Source: Pseudomonas sp. Irchel s3f7 (GTDB lineage Bacteria; Pseudomonadota; Gammaproteobacteria; Pseudomonadales; Pseudomonadaceae). Taken from it: DNA of 64,000 nt. The stretch covers positions 62,001 to 126,000 of the forward strand of contig NZ_FYDO01000020.1 in assembly GCF_900187615.1 (NCBI RefSeq). The letters run 5' to 3'. Below, piece after piece: positions 42,623 to 49,428 of the stretch. Each line of letters opens with the position of its first letter. The stretch's first letter is position 1. The position numbers and the translations under genes are program-made. The notes below the pieces were generated by a model that was not told where the DNA came from, did no database searches, and was given only the letters and a program-made list of their open reading frames with translations.

Positions 42623-44767
42623 ATGACCGAAGCCATTCGTTACGAAAAGGGCCAGGACGGGATCGTCACCCTGACCATCGACATGCCGGGCCAGAGCGCC
42701 AACACCATGAACGCGGTGTATCGCGAGGCCATGGCTGACTGTGTCGCCCGCCTTGTGGCCGACAAGGAAAACATCGCCGGCGTGATCATCACCTCGGCCA
42801 AGAAAACCTTTTTTGCCGGCGGCGACCTCAATGAACTGATCAAGATTGGCAAACCCGAAGCCAAAGCCTTCTACGGCAGGGTGTTGACCCTCAAAGGTCA
42901 GTTACGCACCCTGGAAACCCTCGGCAAACCAGTGGTCGCGGCCATCAACGGCGCGGCGCTCGGCGGAGGCTGGGAAATCTGCCTCGCCTGTCATCACCGG
43001 GTCGCAGTGGACAATTCGTCAGTGCAGCTCGGCCTGCCGGAAGTGACCCTTGGCCTGTTGCCGGGCGGCGGCGGGGTGGTGCGCATGGTGCGCATGTTGG
43101 GCCTCGAAAAAGCGCTGCCGTATTTGCTCGAAGGCAAGAAAGTACGGCCGCAGCAAGCGCTGCAGGCGGGATTGATCGATGAACTCGCGGCAGATGGCGA
43201 AGAGTTGCTGGCCAAGGCACGGGCCTGGATTCTCGCCAATCCTGCGGTCGTGCAACGTTGGGATGTGAAGGGCTATCAGATTCCCGGCGGTACGCCGTCG
43301 AACCCGAAAGTGGCGCAAATGCTGGCTATCGCGCCGTCCATCTTGCGCAGCAAAACCCAGGGCACGCTGCCCGCACCGGAGAAAATTCTCTGCGCGGCGG
43401 TCGAGGGCGCCCAAGTGGATTTCGACACCGCACACTTGATCGAAACCCGTTACTTCACCGAGTTGACCACCGGCCAGGTGTCGAAAAACCTGATCGGCAC
43501 CTTCTGGTTCCAGCTCAACGAAATCAACGCGGGCGGTTCGCGGCCTCAGGGGCATGCCCCTTATGTCACCCGTAAAGTCGGCGTGCTCGGCGCCGGAATG
43601 ATGGGCGCCGGTATCGCGTTTGTCAGTGCCTCGGCCGGTATCGACGTGGTGCTCAAGGACATCAACCTGGCAGCGGCCGAGAAGGGCAAGGCGCACTCGG
43701 CGGCGTTGCTGGATAAAAAAGTCGCTCGCGGACAGATGACCACCGAACAACGAGACGCCGTGCTTGGCCGTATCCAGCCCAGCGAAAGCGATGCTGACCT
43801 GAGTGGCTGCGATCTGGTCATCGAAGCCGTGTTCGAGGATCGTGAGCTGAAGGCCAGGGTTTCATTGGCGGCGCAGAAAGTTGTCGGTGCGGACGCCGTG
43901 ATCGCTTCGAATACCTCGACCCTGCCGATCAGCGGCCTTGCCACGGCCGTGCCGGACCCAAGCAAATTCATCGGCCTGCATTTCTTCAGTCCCGTGGAAA
44001 AAATGCCATTGGTGGAGATCATCAAAGGCGCCAACACCAGCGATGAAACCCTGGCCCGAGGCTTCGATTTCGTCCTGCAAATCAAGAAGACCCCGATTGT
44101 GGTCAACGACAGTCGCGGCTTCTTCACTTCACGGGTGTTTGGCACTTTCACCAACGAAGGCATCGCCATGCTCGGCGAAGGCGTCAGTGCGCCGATGATC
44201 GAGACTGAGGCCCGCAAGGCCGGCATGCCTGTCGGGCCTCTGGCGATCTCCGACGAAGTTTCCCTCAGCCTCATGAGCCATATCCGCGCGCAAACCGCCA
44301 AAGACCTGCAGGCAGAAGGGAAACCGCTGATAGAGCATCCGGCGTTCGCCGTGATTGACTTGCTGCTCAATGAATACAAGCGTCCGGGCAAGGCCGCTGG
44401 AGGCGGTTTTTACGAGTATCCGGCGAGCGGGCAAAAGCATCTGTGGCCGGAGCTGAAAACCCGCTTCGAAAAAGCCGATGGGCAGATTTCGCCAAAGGAT
44501 GTACGTGATCGCCTGTTGTTCGTGCAGGCCATCGAAACCGTGCGCTGCGTGGAGGAGGGCGTGCTGACTTCGACGGCGGACGCCAACGTCGGCTCGATCT
44601 TCGGCATCGGTTTTGCCGCATGGACGGGCGGTGCATTGCAGTTTATCAACCAGTACGGCGTGCAGGACTTCGTTGCCCGAGCGCAGTATCTGGCCAGGCA
44701 ATACGGCGAGCGCTTCGCGCCGCCTGCGCTGTTGCTCGAAAAAGCCGCAAAAGGAGAGCCGTTCTAA
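42623..44767 (+). CDS. multifunctional enoyl-CoA hydratase / 3-hydroxyacyl-CoA dehydrogenase (FadJ/FadB-like)
   Basis: 714-residue two-part enzyme. The N-terminal crotonase domain has FFAGGDLNELI, NGAALGGGWEICLACH and LPEVTLGLLPGGGG with the catalytic Glu. From about residue 312 a dehydrogenase domain starts with the NAD motif VGVLGAGMMGAGIAF, then IASNTSTLPI, LHFFSPVEKMPLVE with the catalytic His, and the C-terminal domain repeats. ATG 42623 follows AAGGAAA; the long upstream extension overlaps the thiolase gene. It performs two steps between enoyl-CoA and 3-ketoacyl-CoA, passing product to the thiolase encoded before it. Confidence 0.95.
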   Translation: MTEAIRYEKGQDGIVTLTIDMPGQSANTMNAVYREAMADCVARLVADKENIAGVIITSAKKTFFAGGDLNELIKIGKPEAKAFYGRVLTLKGQLRTLETLGKPVVAAINGAALGGGWEICLACHHRVAVDNSSVQLGLPEVTLGLLPGGGGVVRMVRMLGLEKALPYLLEGKKVRPQQALQAGLIDELAADGEELLAKARAWILANPAVVQRWDVKGYQIPGGTPSNPKVAQMLAIAPSILRSKTQGTLPAPEKILCAAVEGAQVDFDTAHLIETRYFTELTTGQVSKNLIGTFWFQLNEINAGGSRPQGHAPYVTRKVGVLGAGMMGAGIAFVSASAGIDVVLKDINLAAAEKGKAHSAALLDKKVARGQMTTEQRDAVLGRIQPSESDADLSGCDLVIEAVFEDRELKARVSLAAQKVVGADAVIASNTSTLPISGLATAVPDPSKFIGLHFFSPVEKMPLVEIIKGANTSDETLARGFDFVLQIKKTPIVVNDSRGFFTSRVFGTFTNEGIAMLGEGVSAPMIETEARKAGMPVGPLAISDEVSLSLMSHIRAQTAKDLQAEGKPLIEHPAFAVIDLLLNEYKRPGKAAGGGFYEYPASGQKHLWPELKTRFEKADGQISPKDVRDRLLFVQAIETVRCVEEGVLTSTADANVGSIFGIGFAAWTGGALQFINQYGVQDFVARAQYLARQYGERFAPPALLLEKAAKGEPF

Positions 44768-44863
44768 AGGGTGTGATGGTGCATTTCGGGGCTTGCCTTG
44801 GCACCGTGTTTCGAGGCAGGCTCTGGGGTGTGCATTATTCCCATCACGTGTCAGGTATTTTTT

Positions 44864-45592
44864 ATGTCGTTACGCATCTGCATTCTGGAAACCGACAACC
44901 TGCGTCCGGAATTGGTCGACCAATATCAGGGCTACGGGCAGATGTTCAAACACCTGTTTTCGCAGCAACCCATTGCTGCTGAATTCACGACCTACAACGT
45001 GGTTCAGGGCGACTATCCCGATGATGAGCAGACCTTCGACGCCTATCTGGTGACGGGCAGCAAGGCCGACTCCTTCGGCACCGACCCGTGGATCGAAACC
45101 CTCAAGGCCTACCTGCTGACCCGCTACGAGCGTGGCGACAAACTGTTGGGCGTGTGCTTTGGCCATCAATTGCTGGCGCTGCTGTTGGGTGGCAAGAGCG
45201 AACGCGCGACCCAGGGCTGGGGCGTCGGCACGCACAACTACAAACTGGCTGCCAAGGCGCCGTGGATGAACCCGGTGCGTGAAGAGCTGACCTTGTTGAT
45301 CAGCCACCAGGACCAAGTGACCTCACTGCCGGAAAACGCCACGGTGATCGCCTCCAGCGATTTTTGCCCGTTTGCCGCGTACCACATCAACGATCAGGTG
45401 CTGTGCTTCCAGGGCCATCCGGAGTTCATTCATGACTACTCCCGGGCATTGCTGGAAATTCGCCAGCAGGCGCTGGGCGAGCAGGTTTACTCGAAAGGCA
45501 TCGCCAGCCTGGAGCAGGAACACCACGGCACAACGGTTGCCGAATGGATGATGCGGTTTGTGGCGCACAAGCCGGCAAACCAAGCTATTTAA
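44864..45592 (+). CDS. class I glutamine amidotransferase-like protein
   Basis: 242-residue protein of the class I amidotransferase fold. The nucleophile elbow LLGVCFGHQLLALLLGG carries the Cys and GHPEFIHDYS the His. There is no synthetase domain, so it is a stand-alone protein of the GuaA-N-like group often annotated as GMP synthase-related; substrate unknown. ATG 44864 gives a typical start SLRICILETDNL; only a weak ribosome site (CAGGT) precedes it. A REP-type hairpin follows the stop. Confidence 0.88.
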   Translation: MSLRICILETDNLRPELVDQYQGYGQMFKHLFSQQPIAAEFTTYNVVQGDYPDDEQTFDAYLVTGSKADSFGTDPWIETLKAYLLTRYERGDKLLGVCFGHQLLALLLGGKSERATQGWGVGTHNYKLAAKAPWMNPVREELTLLISHQDQVTSLPENATVIASSDFCPFAAYHINDQVLCFQGHPEFIHDYSRALLEIRQQALGEQVYSKGIASLEQEHHGTTVAEWMMRFVAHKPANQAI

Positions 45593-45608
45593 CAGGCGCA
45601 ACCTCACC

Positions 45609-45638
45609 TGTGGTGAGGGAGCTTGCTCCCTCACCACA
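45609..45638. terminator. REP-type hairpin between convergent genes
   Basis: TGTGGTGAGGGAGC (45609-45622) and GCTCCCTCACCACA (45625-45638) pair perfectly over 14 bases around a TT loop. It lies between the convergent ends of the amidotransferase and corA genes and can serve both. Confidence 0.75.
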
Positions 45639-45645
45639 AAGTCTG

Positions 45646-46617
45646 TCAGAGCCACCCTGACTTCTTGAAGCTCGCCCACAAACTCACACACCCCACGGCA
45701 ATAAATCCCAACACGGCGAAATATCCGTAGTGCCAGGTCAACTCCGGCATGTTCTGGAAGTTCATCCCGTAAATCCCCGCCACCGCTGTCGGGAACGCCA
45801 GAATCGCCGCCCATGCGGCAAACTTGCGTTGCACCACGCTCTGACGTGACGCCTCTAGCAAAACGCCGACCTCGATGGTCTGGCTGGCAATGTCCGCGAG
45901 CGTCGTAAGGTCTTCCATCTGCCGCGTGACATGAATCTGCACATCACGAAAATACGGGCGCATGTTCTTGTCGATGAACGGAAAGCTCAGCTTTTGCAAT
46001 TCCTCGCCGATCTCCACCATCGGCGCTGCAAATCGGCGCAAGCGCAACACATCGCGGCGCAGGCTGTGGAGTTTTTGAATGTCGTGCTCGTTCAGGGAAC
46101 TGCTCATGACATTGCGTTCCAGCTCGTCGATTTCCCCATGGATCGCTTCGCCCATCGGCTGGTAGTTTTCAATCACGAAATCGAGGATGGCATAGAGAAC
46201 GAAATCTTCCCCGTGTTCGAGCAATATCGGACGCGCCTCACAACGCTGTCGGACAGACGCGTAGGACGCCGAATGACCGTTGCGCGCAGTAATGATGTAT
46301 CCATTGCCGGCAAAGATATGCGTCTCGATGAACTTGAGTTTGCCGTCCTCCCGTATTGGTGAATACGTGACGATGAACAGCGCATCACCAAAGGTTTCGA
46401 GTTTTGGTCGACTGTGTTTTTCCAGAGCGTCTTCGATGGCCAGTTCATGCAGGTTGAACTGGCGTTGCAGATTGAACAGCTCCTCTGCATTCGGCTCTTC
46501 GAGGCCGATCCAGACGAAGTGCCCCGGCTTTGCAGCCCAGGCCGCGCCTTCGTCGAGGGTGATATCAGTGACTTTCTTACCCGCGCTGTAAACGGCAGCA
46601 GCAACAACTCTACCCAT
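45646..46617 (-). CDS. corA: CorA-family magnesium/cobalt transporter
   Basis: 323-residue inner-membrane channel. The long N-terminal cytoplasmic domain ends in a stalk helix and two membrane helices; the pore signature GMN sits in GIYGMNFQNMPEL, and the tail after the last helix is basic (SFKKSGWL). The MPEL loop is the family consensus. ATG at 46617 has no good Shine-Dalgarno but is the only sensible start. It is the second Mg2+ transport gene in the window, with mgtA. Confidence 0.94.
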   Translation of the reverse strand: MGRVVAAAVYSAGKKVTDITLDEGAAWAAKPGHFVWIGLEEPNAEELFNLQRQFNLHELAIEDALEKHSRPKLETFGDALFIVTYSPIREDGKLKFIETHIFAGNGYIITARNGHSASYASVRQRCEARPILLEHGEDFVLYAILDFVIENYQPMGEAIHGEIDELERNVMSSSLNEHDIQKLHSLRRDVLRLRRFAAPMVEIGEELQKLSFPFIDKNMRPYFRDVQIHVTRQMEDLTTLADIASQTIEVGVLLEASRQSVVQRKFAAWAAILAFPTAVAGIYGMNFQNMPELTWHYGYFAVLGFIAVGCVSLWASFKKSGWL

Positions 46618-46745
46618 GGTTTTGATTCACTTATTGGTAGCTCTTATGGTTATTGTTTATTTCTAAAGGCGCTCAGCTTAGCCTTCTGCTCCTTGAGAGT
46701 CAGTGAATTCTGCCGAGTTCGCCAGCATAAGTTTGCAGGCAAAAG

Positions 46746-46768
46746 AAAACCCGCACTGGGCGGGTTTT
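46746..46768. terminator. bidirectional terminator
   Basis: AAAACCCGC (46746-46754) and GCGGGTTTT (46760-46768) pair around a 5-base loop, with A-run and T-run flanks. It lies five bases after the stop of the acyltransferase gene (minus) and faces the corA upstream region. Confidence 0.9.
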
Positions 46769-46772
46769 GTTT

Positions 46773-47495
46773 TCAGGCGGCTTGCAGTTGCCGGTCCATC
46801 GATTCGATGCATTCGCGCATCTGTTCACGGCACTGGGCGATCAACGTCGGCATGTCGTCCAGGCTCAATCCAGCGGTAGGAATAGCCGGCAGCGAGCGAA
46901 TCAGAATTTTCCCACTGTGCCAGCGGTTCAGTCGCATGTGCTTGACGTAACTGCTGACACACACCGGCACGATCGGCACTCCGGCAGCGATGGCCATCTG
47001 GAAGGCGCCTTTCTTGAACGGCAGCAACTCCTCACCCAGATTGCGCGTGCCTTCCGGGAACACCCAGATCGAGGTGTCTTCGTTTTGCAGGGTGTGGGTG
47101 GTGGTCAACATCGACTGGCGAGCTTTTTGCGCATTGCCACGGTCGATCAGTACGTTGCCGGCCAGCCAGAACAATTGGCCGAACAGTGGAACCCATTTCA
47201 GGCTCTTTTTGCCGATGCACACGGTACGGCGGGGCACCACGTTGCCGAACACAAACAAGTCATAGTTGGACTGATGGTTGGCGATGATCACGCAGCTCTC
47301 GGGCTTATCCAGCAACGGCCCGACTTCAGCTTTCACCCGCAGGCGCAAAATGCACATGGCCGGCCATGCATAGAGGCGCGCGCACAGGCGGCTATTGTCC
47401 GGATTGAACGGTCGGCACAGGCCGAGCATCACGCCCAGTACACCCGCCACAATAAAGTGCAGACCCATCAATGACATACGCAAAACAAACAGCAT
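46773..47495 (-). CDS. 1-acylglycerol-3-phosphate O-acyltransferase (PlsC-type)
   Basis: 240-residue inner-membrane enzyme that acylates lysophosphatidic acid to phosphatidic acid. The catalytic motif HQSNYD (H-X4-D) follows CVIIAN, the substrate motif is FPEGTRN, and VPIVPVCVSSY is the fourth block. One to two N-terminal membrane helices. The start is set at ATG 47495, which has GGGG eleven bases upstream and gives the usual PlsC length; the frame is open to 47555. Pseudomonas carries several PlsC homologues, so no symbol is given. Confidence 0.92.
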   Translation of the reverse strand: MLFVLRMSLMGLHFIVAGVLGVMLGLCRPFNPDNSRLCARLYAWPAMCILRLRVKAEVGPLLDKPESCVIIANHQSNYDLFVFGNVVPRRTVCIGKKSLKWVPLFGQLFWLAGNVLIDRGNAQKARQSMLTTTHTLQNEDTSIWVFPEGTRNLGEELLPFKKGAFQMAIAAGVPIVPVCVSSYVKHMRLNRWHSGKILIRSLPAIPTAGLSLDDMPTLIAQCREQMRECIESMDRQLQAA

Positions 47496-47660
47496 TTGCA
47501 GGCCCCACCGGGACAAAAGGTGGCGCAGTGTACGGATGTGCACTGTTTTCGGCAATTGCCGTTACAGATGTAGGAGATGGCCGATGTTTGTGCGTATGTT
47601 TCCGACTTGTTGGTCAGATGCAGCCTAGAGCGGTTACAGACATTTAACTGCGTTATGTAC

Positions 47661-47692
47661 GAAAAAGCCCGACACGACGGTCGGGCTTTTCG
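47661..47692. terminator. bidirectional terminator
   Basis: GAAAAAGCCCGAC (47661) and GTCGGGCTTTTCG (ending 47692) form a strong stem with a short loop, A-run and T-run on the two sides. It ends the crotonase transcript, which stops at 47710. Confidence 0.92.
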
Positions 47693-47709
47693 TTATCGCA
47701 GCAAAGGAC

Positions 47710-48399
47710 TCAGCCCAAATGCTCCTGGTCCTGAATGATTGCGCTATCCAGGGTCTCCAGCAGCGCTTTGCGCACTTTCAACTTGGTATTTTTATGGGCA
47801 GTCATGTTGATTTTCTTCAACTGACGAGCTGCCGCCAACGCAGCCCCCTGAAGCTCCTCGGCCGACACCACGACGTCGAGGAATCCAGCATCCACGGCGC
47901 TCTGCGGATTGAACATCTCACCGTTGATCACCGAGCGATGGAATGCCGACTTGCGCAGGCGATCACGGGCCAACTCAATACCGGCGTGGTGCATGGTCAT
48001 GCCGATCTGCACTTCGTTCAGGCCAATGCTGAAGGCGCCGTCGACACCGATGCGGTAGTCGGCCGACAACAGCAAAAACGCGCCCTTGGCCACGGCATGC
48101 CCAGGGCATGCGACGATCACCGGGAACGGGTGCGAGAGCAGGCGGCGGGCCAGCGTCGAGCCGGAGGTCACCAGGGTCACCGCTTCCTTTGGCCCGGACG
48201 TCATCACCTTCAGGTCATAACCGCCGGACAGAATGCCTGGCTGACCGGTAATGATCACCACCGCACGATCAGCCACAGCCTGATCCAGCGCAGCGTTAAA
48301 CGCAGCAATCACGTCCGGGGAGATGGCATTGACCTTGCCATTGCTCAAGGTCAGGGTCGCGATACCGTCTTCGAGATGGTAAGAAATCAACTCACTCAT
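47710..48399 (-). CDS. crotonase/enoyl-CoA hydratase family protein
   Basis: 229-residue crotonase-fold protein. GILSGGYDLKVMTSG supplies the oxyanion and CoA part and CPGHAVAKGAFLLLSADYRIG the second. LNEVQIGMTM has a Glu at one catalytic position. The protein is shorter than classical hydratases (about 260) because the C-terminal helices are abbreviated. Reaction uncertain: hydratase, isomerase or thioesterase. ATG at 48399 has AAAGGA upstream. Confidence 0.9.
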   Translation of the reverse strand: MSELISYHLEDGIATLTLSNGKVNAISPDVIAAFNAALDQAVADRAVVIITGQPGILSGGYDLKVMTSGPKEAVTLVTSGSTLARRLLSHPFPVIVACPGHAVAKGAFLLLSADYRIGVDGAFSIGLNEVQIGMTMHHAGIELARDRLRKSAFHRSVINGEMFNPQSAVDAGFLDVVVSAEELQGAALAAARQLKKINMTAHKNTKLKVRKALLETLDSAIIQDQEHLG

Positions 48400-48640
48400 G
48401 ACGCTAATCCTTTTAGTAAAGTTGCGCAGACGTTACCCACCGTCGCAGGCCAGGTAAAGCGCCGTGACTGACCCGCCAGTCACCCTTTTCCCGCCCGCCG
48501 AGCGTAGTCCGCCGTGCTGGCTGCCGATTTCCCTCTATATAGAAGAAGGCGCGAAGCCGGAGATTGGCCGGTTTGCCATGGGCCCAAGCAGGGGGAAACA
48601 CCAGATTGCGTTAACCACATGAAAATTCTGAAAAAAATGT

Positions 48641-48669
48641 TTGCCATCGGAAATGCTTTCGACTACATT
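48641..48669 (+). promoter_or_regulatory. promoter of tRNA-Ser
   Basis: TTGCCA (48641-48646) and TACATT (48664-48669) with a 17-base spacer, followed by a GC-rich discriminator GCGCGCC typical of stable-RNA promoters under stringent control. The tRNA begins about 32 bases after the predicted start site. Confidence 0.85.
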
Positions 48670-48707
48670 AGCGCGCCTCGACAGACAGAACATGTTTGAA
48701 GAGATAC

Positions 48708-48797
48708 GGTGAAGTGTCCGAGTGGCTTAAGGAGCACGCCTGGAAAGTGTGTATACAGGAAACTGTATCGAGAGTTCGAATCTCTCCTTCACCGCCA
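48708..48797 (+). tRNA. tRNA-Ser (anticodon GGA)
   Basis: 90 bases including an encoded CCA. The acceptor stem GGTGAAG pairs with CTTCACC; the anticodon arm CACGC-CT-GGA-AA-GTGTG places GGA at 48742-48744; a long variable arm (TATACAG/CTGTATC) and the T-loop GTTCGAATC are present. The long variable arm fits serine. It reads UCC and UCU codons. Own promoter and terminator. Confidence 0.97.
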
Positions 48798-48809
48798 AAT
48801 TTAAACCTA

Positions 48810-48836
48810 AAGGCCCCGTTTTACGGGGCTTTTTTG
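48810..48836 (+). terminator. rho-independent terminator of tRNA-Ser
   Basis: GCCCCG (48813-48818), loop TTTTA, CGGGGC (48824-48829) followed by TTTTTT. Textbook intrinsic terminator just after the tRNA. Confidence 0.93.
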
Positions 48837-49428
48837 TGCTCGCTGTATTTTGTTCCCCATCTGGATTTCGTTGATTTTCGCTCTGTGAACTCTGTCCTGC
48901 TTTCCGCCGGAGGCGTCACCCATTATTGCGGCGTGTGGGATTTTCTTCCGTGGCTCAATTGGCAGGTAGTTTTTCCGCACGCGTCTCTGTTTGCGCTCAA
49001 ATCAACCTTTCGCTGACAACGTCATGCTCAAACGCAATGAAGTTGAGCGACCTCTGCACCCCCGTCATCCGCTTTTCGATCTCTCGACGTGCATCAGCCT
49101 CGTCGCCATTGAAAGGGGTGTGATTGATTTCCATCGACGATTCCCACATCACTAGCAGCTCCACGTGACGCCGATCTTGCGGAAGCAGACGGTCGCACGC
49201 ACCCAGACATCGGTGTTTTCTCCGCTGTCCTTGCTCCGATTGAGACTGCGCTTTGACCACTTTTGCGACGAGTCTGTCTACCCGTGCGAATCATGGAAAA
49301 GATCAATTTGCGCGTCGCTACGCAAAAAACTGTTGAGTACTTCATTTTTTTGACGCCAAGTATTTTCTGACCGACTAATCTAAGAACAGACCTGCAATGC
49401 CCCCAATTGGATTTGTCGAGGCTTTCTC
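48837..49428. other. 592-base low-GC region after tRNA-Ser
   Basis: Lower GC than the core genes around it and no REP elements. No integrase or direct repeat of the tRNA end was found. A short stretch near 48950 (CCGTGGCTCAATTGGCAG) recalls a tRNA D-arm but has no acceptor partner. One candidate small ORF on the minus strand is listed separately. Otherwise nothing recognised; the promoter of the downstream GGDEF/EAL gene should lie here. Confidence 0.5.
48997..49134 (-). CDS. possible 45-residue protein or gene remnant
   Basis: Begins MEINHTPFNGDEADARREIE with ATG at 49134 and GGGA nine bases upstream, and ends EHDVVSERLI. It is charged and helix-like (EADARREIEKRMTGVQ). The open frame extends upstream to 49260 in non-protein-like sequence. 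It could be a small protein or the remains of a larger gene lost from this region. No homology known to me. Confidence 0.3.
   Translation of the reverse strand: MEINHTPFNGDEADARREIEKRMTGVQRSLNFIAFEHDVVSERLI

Noticed and set aside
48945..48970. tRNA D-arm-like CCGTGGCTCAATTGGCAG
   Set aside because: No acceptor, anticodon or T-arm follows in register, so neither a tRNA nor a sure fragment.
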